DNA of 10,145 bases, from NCBI GenBank assembly GCA_016180765.1, contig JACPAP010000151.1, positions 1 to 10,145 of the forward strand, written 5' to 3'. This document shows positions 7,209-10,145 of the stretch, in pieces; positions within the stretch are counted from its first letter, which is position 1, and the number at the start of each line of letters is the position of its first letter. Below the pieces are notes generated by a model. That model had not been told where the DNA came from. It saw only the letters and a program-made list of their open reading frames with translations, and searched no databases. Source of the DNA: Gemmatimonadota bacterium (GTDB lineage Bacteria; Gemmatimonadota; Gemmatimonadetes; Gemmatimonadales; GWC2-71-9). The position numbers and the translations under genes were made by a program.

Positions 7209-7393
7209 TGCTACCTAGCTTACCGAGGTGCCCGGAACGAGCCAAGAGGCCGGGCAAGCCGCCGCATAACGGTCCGGAAATGAGCCGCGGGCGACGCGGT
7301 GGCCGCACACAATCACTACTTCCTTATCTGTGCATCGGGCGGCAGTTAGTCCACAGATGCGCGTTCCGCGAGCGCCCGGCGGCTCCATTTTCC
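7209..7393. other. non-coding stretch with two inverted repeats
   Basis: I see no convincing gene here. Arms TGCCCGG/CCGGGCA (7229-7235 with 7250-7256, loop 14) and ATCTGTG/CACAGAT (7326-7332 with 7352-7358, loop 19) are perfect inverted repeats. They lie between the end of the DUF2442 gene and the structured element, so on the minus strand they could belong to a long leader or a weak terminator for the DUF4160/DUF2442 pair. Neither is followed by a clear T-run. Confidence 0.4.
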
Positions 7394-7699
7394 TTAGCCA
7401 GCAGCTTGGCGCGACTGCAGCCAGCGTTTCAGAGAGGCTTGGGTTTCGCCAGAGCGACGTCCGGCGAGAAGGTCCTCCACCGCGATATCCTCATCGAGTG
7501 TTGGCCAATGAATGCCGTGGCCTCGCCCGATGAGCTCCCATTGAGCCTGTTCCGCGGGCGTGCCATGAGCCAGACGAGGATACCAACGGACCGGAACCGA
7601 CACCGTCCGACCGTCAACGAGGTCGACGATCAAGGTGTCGTTTGTCACCCGTACGTTTTGGGCCAAGGCCTGACCAACATCAACTGGCGAAGAAGTCAT
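7394..7699 (-). CDS. DUF2442 protein, second gene of a DUF4160-DUF2442 pair
   Basis: A 101-residue protein starting MTSSPVDVGQALAQNVRVTN. The family pattern is clear: a beta-rich start with TLIVDLVDGRTVSVPVRWYP, and a late motif HGIHWPTLDEDIAVEDLLAG near residues 62-81, followed by a short basic tail. Its first 20 bases overlap the end of the DUF4160 gene upstream, so the two are translated together. Such pairs are widespread in accessory DNA and are often listed as toxin-antitoxin-like candidates, but no molecular function is established to my knowledge. Length and motif appear intact. Confidence 0.85.
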   Translation of the reverse strand: MTSSPVDVGQALAQNVRVTNDTLIVDLVDGRTVSVPVRWYPRLAHGTPAEQAQWELIGRGHGIHWPTLDEDIAVEDLLAGRRSGETQASLKRWLQSRQAAG

Positions 7700-7916
7700 C
7701 CCATGCCTTTCGCAGCACGACCGCGTGTTTTTCCACGAGTCCTTCCAGCTTCCCCAACTCTGCTCGCCCGAATCCCATGCTGTCGTGCAGCTGGATCGGC
7801 TCTAGCCAGATCTTGGCACGGCAATCATCCCGGGCGACGTGTACGTGCCGTGGCTGGTTCCGGTCGGCTGAATAGAAGAAAAGGCGATGCGGGCCAGACC
7901 GGAGGACCGTCGGCAT
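7680..7916 (-). CDS. DUF4160 protein, first gene of a DUF4160-DUF2442 pair
   Basis: A 78-residue protein from the ATG at 7916: MPTVLRSGPHRLFFYSADRN, then the family signature QPRHVHVARDDCRAKIWLEP, and a C-terminal helix with LEGLVEKHAVVLRKAWDDFF. The length is normal for DUF4160. The frame is open far upstream into the DHH gene antisense region, but only the part from MPTV resembles the family. No Shine-Dalgarno sequence precedes the ATG. It overlaps the DUF2442 start by 20 bases. Function is unknown; a partner role with DUF2442 is inferred from frequent co-occurrence. Confidence 0.85.
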   Translation of the reverse strand: MPTVLRSGPHRLFFYSADRNQPRHVHVARDDCRAKIWLEPIQLHDSMGFGRAELGKLEGLVEKHAVVLRKAWDDFFAS

Positions 7917-8039
7917 TGACTGAAGCTTACGGTAGAGATGTCTTGGCCGGCAAGCGTGGATGCTGCTGGCTAACGCGCGCAATTCAGCTGCGGGGAACCT
8001 GAACCGGGCGAGGACCGGATCAGCCTGAAGTGTCAGGAT

Positions 8040-8067
8040 GGACGTGGACACGTCCGACCGGACGTGT
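8040..8067. repeat. alternating GGACGTG / CACGTCC / GGACGTG repeat
   Basis: GGACGTG at 8040-8046, its inverted copy CACGTCC at 8049-8055 and a second direct copy at 8060-8066 (extending to GGACGTGT at 8067) allow two mutually exclusive hairpins. The direct copies are 20 bases apart, about two helical turns. The element lies between the DHH gene stop and the DUF4160 start, so it could be an operator for the DUF4160/DUF2442 pair or an mRNA end structure. No T-run follows it on either strand. Confidence 0.45.
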
Positions 8068-8117
8068 AGGCATCGATGGCGCGCGCTCCGGTGACGCGCG
8101 ACGAGACGTACCCCACC

Positions 8118-8135
8118 CTCTGTGCCCTCTGCCTC
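8118..8135. repeat. degenerate 9-nt CTCTGCG-type repeat, two units
   Basis: Two degenerate 9-base units, CTCTGTGCC (8118-8126) and CTCTGCCTC (8127-8135), end two bases before the DHH gene stop codon (8140-8138). They resemble the clearer three-unit copy at 10018-10050. This kind of CTCTGCG element recurs in many unrelated bacterial genomes, usually between genes. Confidence 0.45.
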
Positions 8136-8137
8136 CC

Positions 8138-9190
8138 CTATCCCCGCCGCAGCAAGTCCCGCGCCGCCGCCAATACCCGGGCCTGCGCTTCCGCCAGGGG
8201 CCCCGTGAGCGACGCGCCCGCGGCCTTCTTGTGCCCGCCGCCGCCAAACTGGGCCGCGAGCTGCGCCACGTCCACCGCTCCCACCGAGCGGAACGAGACC
8301 TTGATCCGACCGTTGGCCAGCGAACGGAACAGCAGCGCGAGCCGCATCCCCTTGATGGAGCGCGGGAACTCGACGATGCCTTCCAGCTCTTCGGCATCCA
8401 CCCCGTGCCGCTCCAGCGCGCCGGTGGGGACCGTGACCCACGCCAGGCCGATGTCGTGCTCTACCACCAGCGTCTCGAGCACCTCGGCGAGCAGCCGGAC
8501 CCGTCCCTCCGGAGAGGCGGCATAGACCTCTCGGTAGATCTCCTCCGGATCGAGGTCGTGCGCCAGCAAGTGAGCCGCCACCTGGAGCGCCCGCGCCGAG
8601 GTGTTGCTGAAGCGGAAGCCGCCCCTGTCGGTGAGGATCGCCACGTACAAGGCCCGGGCCACCTCGGGCGTCAACGCCCAGCCCACGGCGCGCGCCAGAT
8701 CGTAGACCAGTTCGCCGGTGGCGCACGCGTGCGCATCCACCAAGCGCGGGCCGGCCGGCAAGGCGCCGTCGCTCACGTGATGATCCACGCACCCCACCGG
8801 CACACCGGTCTCCTGCACCACCTGGCCCAACTGGCCCAGGCGCCCCACGTCGCTGATGTCCAGCACCACCACCGCGTCCGCGCGCCGGAGATGCTTCACC
8901 GCTTCTCCCGACTTGTCGGCGTGCTCGTTTCCCTGGAGCAGGAACCCGTAGCGCTCCGGGAATGGCGTGGGGTTGGCGATCACGGCGCGGACCCCGCGGG
9001 CGGTGAGCAGGTGCCACAGGGCCACCTCGGAGCCGCTGCCGTCGCCGTCGGCGTTGACGTGGGTGGTGAGCGCCACCCGAATGCCGGGCTTCAGGATCCG
9101 CACCAGCTCCGCGGCGGCGCGGCGGCGGGGAGCGGGCACCGACACCCCTCGGGTGGGCGACTTGCGGGATGACCGGCGACGGCGTGGCAT
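8138..9190 (-). CDS. nrnA: DHH/DHHA1 phosphoesterase, NrnA-like (nanoRNase / pAp phosphatase)
   Basis: A 350-residue cytosolic enzyme of the NrnA type, which degrades very short RNAs and in many bacteria also pAp. The DHH domain shows HVNADGDGSGS (44-54), VLDISDVGR (109-117), the VDHHVSD signature (135-141) and ILTDRGGFRFSNT (185-197), which together supply the metal-binding His and Asp residues. The DHHA1 substrate-binding domain ends with FGGGGHKKAAGASL (315-328). The first ~20 residues are unusually basic (MPRRRRSSRK, then SPTRG), and an internal start cannot be ruled out. It stands 60 bases after the CCG-domain gene on the same strand. All key residues look present. Confidence 0.9.
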   Translation of the reverse strand: MPRRRRSSRKSPTRGVSVPAPRRRAAAELVRILKPGIRVALTTHVNADGDGSGSEVALWHLLTARGVRAVIANPTPFPERYGFLLQGNEHADKSGEAVKHLRRADAVVVLDISDVGRLGQLGQVVQETGVPVGCVDHHVSDGALPAGPRLVDAHACATGELVYDLARAVGWALTPEVARALYVAILTDRGGFRFSNTSARALQVAAHLLAHDLDPEEIYREVYAASPEGRVRLLAEVLETLVVEHDIGLAWVTVPTGALERHGVDAEELEGIVEFPRSIKGMRLALLFRSLANGRIKVSFRSVGAVDVAQLAAQFGGGGHKKAAGASLTGPLAEAQARVLAAARDLLRRG

Positions 9191-9250
9191 GCGCCTAGAT
9201 CATAGCGGGCGCGGGGCACGTAAGGCGAGTGGGACGCGGGTGGGTCCCCC

Positions 9251-10145
9251 TCACGACCGAACCAGAGCGTGGTCGAGCACGCGCACTGCGTGGACCGCGT
9301 CCCGCCCCGCGCCGTCCCTGATCTGATGCCGGCAGCTGGTCCCGTCCGCCACAACCCAGGCCTCCGGCGGCGCTCCCCGCACCGCGGGCAGCAGGCTCAA
9401 CTCGGCCATGCGGATCGAGACGTCGTAGTGCCGCGCGCTGTAGCCGAAGGCGCCCGCCATGCCGCAGCAGCTGCTCTCTATCATTTCCAGCTCCAGCCCG
9501 GGCACCAGGCGGAGGGCCTGCTCCACGGCCGGCATGACGCCGAACGCCTTCTGGTGGCAATGCCCGTGCACCAGCGCTCGCCGCCCTGGCTGCGGCGCCA
9601 GCGGGAGGTGCAGCTCCCCGAGCGAGGCTTCGTGGGCCAGGAACTCCTCGAGCAGCATCGCTCGCTCCGCCAGACCAGGCACCAGGGGATCGCTCAGGAG
9701 GCCACCGTATTCGTCGCGCACCGTGAGCAGACACGACGGCTCCAGGCCCACCACCGGCATCCCGCGCTCCAGGTACGGCCGGAGCGTCTCGACGACGCGC
9801 GCCGCCTCCTCTCGCGCCTGGTCCACCAGCCCCACGCTCAGGAAGGTCCGCCCGCAGCAGATGGGCCGCCCCCCGTCGGCAGCGGCCGGCAGGACCACCT
9901 CGTACCCCGCCGCCTCCAGCACCCGCAACGCCGCGAAAGCGTTCTCAGGCTCGAAGTACGTGTTGAACGTATCCACCCATAGGACGAGCTTTCTGGTTTC
10001 CGTTCGTTCTCCGGACCCTCTGCGCTCTCTGCGCTCTCTGCGGTGAATCCAGTCACGCCTCCACGTGGGGAGGGATCGGCGAGCCGCAACGCCCAGCCGG
10101 CGCTCGGTGAGTCGTGCCAGCCAGGGGCTCCGGTTGCGGAGGTTG
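9251..10145 (-). CDS. CCG-domain Fe-S oxidoreductase, C-terminal part; 5' end off the window
   Basis: The frame is open from the right edge to 9251, so the N-terminal part is missing. The visible part resembles the C-terminus of FAD-plus-Fe-S dehydrogenases (YdiJ/D-2-hydroxyglutarate dehydrogenase-like or GlcF-like). Landmarks in order: NLRNRSPWLARLTERRLGVA at the edge, KLVLWVDTFNTYFEPENAFA, ICCGRTFLSVGL, VVGLEPSCLLTVRDEY, ALVHGHCHQKAFG, the cysteine motif SSCCGMAGAFGY, and VVADGTSCRHQI. The Cys-rich CCG repeats bind a noncubane Fe-S cluster in relatives. The GTG at 9976 is internal, since recognisable sequence continues upstream of it. Codons from 10018-10050 derive from a 9-nt repeat and encode a basic HRRERRERRG loop. 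The substrate is unknown because the FAD domain is not in the window. Confidence 0.85.
   Translation of the reverse strand, partial: NLRNRSPWLARLTERRLGVAARRSLPTWRRDWIHRRERRERRGSGERTETRKLVLWVDTFNTYFEPENAFAALRVLEAAGYEVVLPAAADGGRPICCGRTFLSVGLVDQAREEAARVVETLRPYLERGMPVVGLEPSCLLTVRDEYGGLLSDPLVPGLAERAMLLEEFLAHEASLGELHLPLAPQPGRRALVHGHCHQKAFGVMPAVEQALRLVPGLELEMIESSCCGMAGAFGYSARHYDVSIRMAELSLLPAVRGAPPEAWVVADGTSCRHQIRDGAGRDAVHAVRVLDHALVRS
10018..10050. repeat. three-unit 9-nt CTCTGCGCT repeat inside a coding region
   Basis: CTCTGCGCT (10018-10026), CTCTGCGCT (10027-10035) and CTCTGCGGT (10036-10044), followed by GAATCC. This has the form of a dispersed element I recognise from many unrelated GC-rich bacteria (TTCACCGCAGAG with CGCAGAG units on the other strand). 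Because its period is 9, it adds no frameshift within the CCG-domain gene and codes for basic residues in a loop before KLVLWVDTF. A degenerate relative sits at 8118-8135. Confidence 0.65.

Noticed and set aside
7140..7210. tRNA gene on the minus strand (GGTAGAGC-like D-loop segment)
   Set aside because: The stems do not make a cloverleaf: the second hairpin loop is 8 nt, there is no T-arm and the acceptor pairing fails.
6980..8002. 340-codon plus-strand frame across the mrp/DUF2442 region
   Set aside because: It runs antisense to mrp, DUF2442 and DUF4160 and has no recognisable domain.
7680..9017. 445-codon minus-strand frame joining DUF4160 with upstream sequence
   Set aside because: Only the last 78 codons match a family; the rest overlaps nrnA in another frame and reads as low-complexity GC shadow.
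9195..9734. Minus-strand frame overlapping the CCG-domain gene
   Set aside because: Low-complexity Ala/Arg/Gly sequence in a shifted frame of a clearly recognised gene.
1..10145. CRISPR array, insertion sequence ends or integrase
   Set aside because: No regularly spaced repeats, transposase or recombinase motifs were seen; the only repeats are the short elements listed.

Overview
The window is GC-rich and densely packed with bacterial genes on both strands. Protein styles point to an uncultured or poorly sampled bacterium, most likely Gemmatimonadota or a similar GC-rich phylum: the late menaquinone genes, the cysteine-free candidate anti-sigma protein, the toast-rack-like protein and the SAM hydroxide adenosyltransferase next to Mrp. 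This placement is inferred from sequence flavour, not from a search.

Left part (1-1857, minus strand): a two-gene late menaquinone block. A UbiE/MenG-type methyltransferase gene is followed, with a 4-base overlap, by a UbiD-type decarboxylase that runs off the left edge. The methyltransferase as written lacks the SAM-binding core and changes frame.

Next (1901-5041, plus strand), divergent from ubiE across about 43 bases: an ECF sigma factor, a cysteine-free membrane protein that is a good candidate anti-sigma factor, a secreted multi-pass membrane protein, and an exported toast-rack-like beta protein. These look like one envelope-stress operon. Two of the four genes are broken: a one-base frameshift at a C run separates the signal peptide from the membrane protein, and a small out-of-frame deletion interrupts the toast-rack protein.

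Middle (5150-7130, minus strand): an Mrp/ApbC-type Fe-S carrier ATPase followed 4 bases later by a DUF62 SAM hydroxide adenosyltransferase whose catalytic-triad His is Gln. Directly upstream of mrp, and in frame with it, lie the first ~46 codons of a DUF3800 gene. A 59-nt three-way-junction inverted-repeat element sits just before that remnant, in the position of the published DUF3800-associated candidate RNAs.

Right part (7394-10145, minus strand): a DUF2442/DUF4160 small-gene pair of the kind carried in accessory DNA, a DHH/DHHA1 phosphoesterase of the NrnA type, and the C-terminal part of a CCG-domain Fe-S oxidoreductase running off the right edge. Two copies of a 9-nt-period CTCTGCG repeat occur here, one of them inside the oxidoreductase reading frame.

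The most interesting points are the structured element plus DUF3800 remnant fused to mrp, the His-to-Gln change in DUF62, and three disrupted genes within 2.7 kb.
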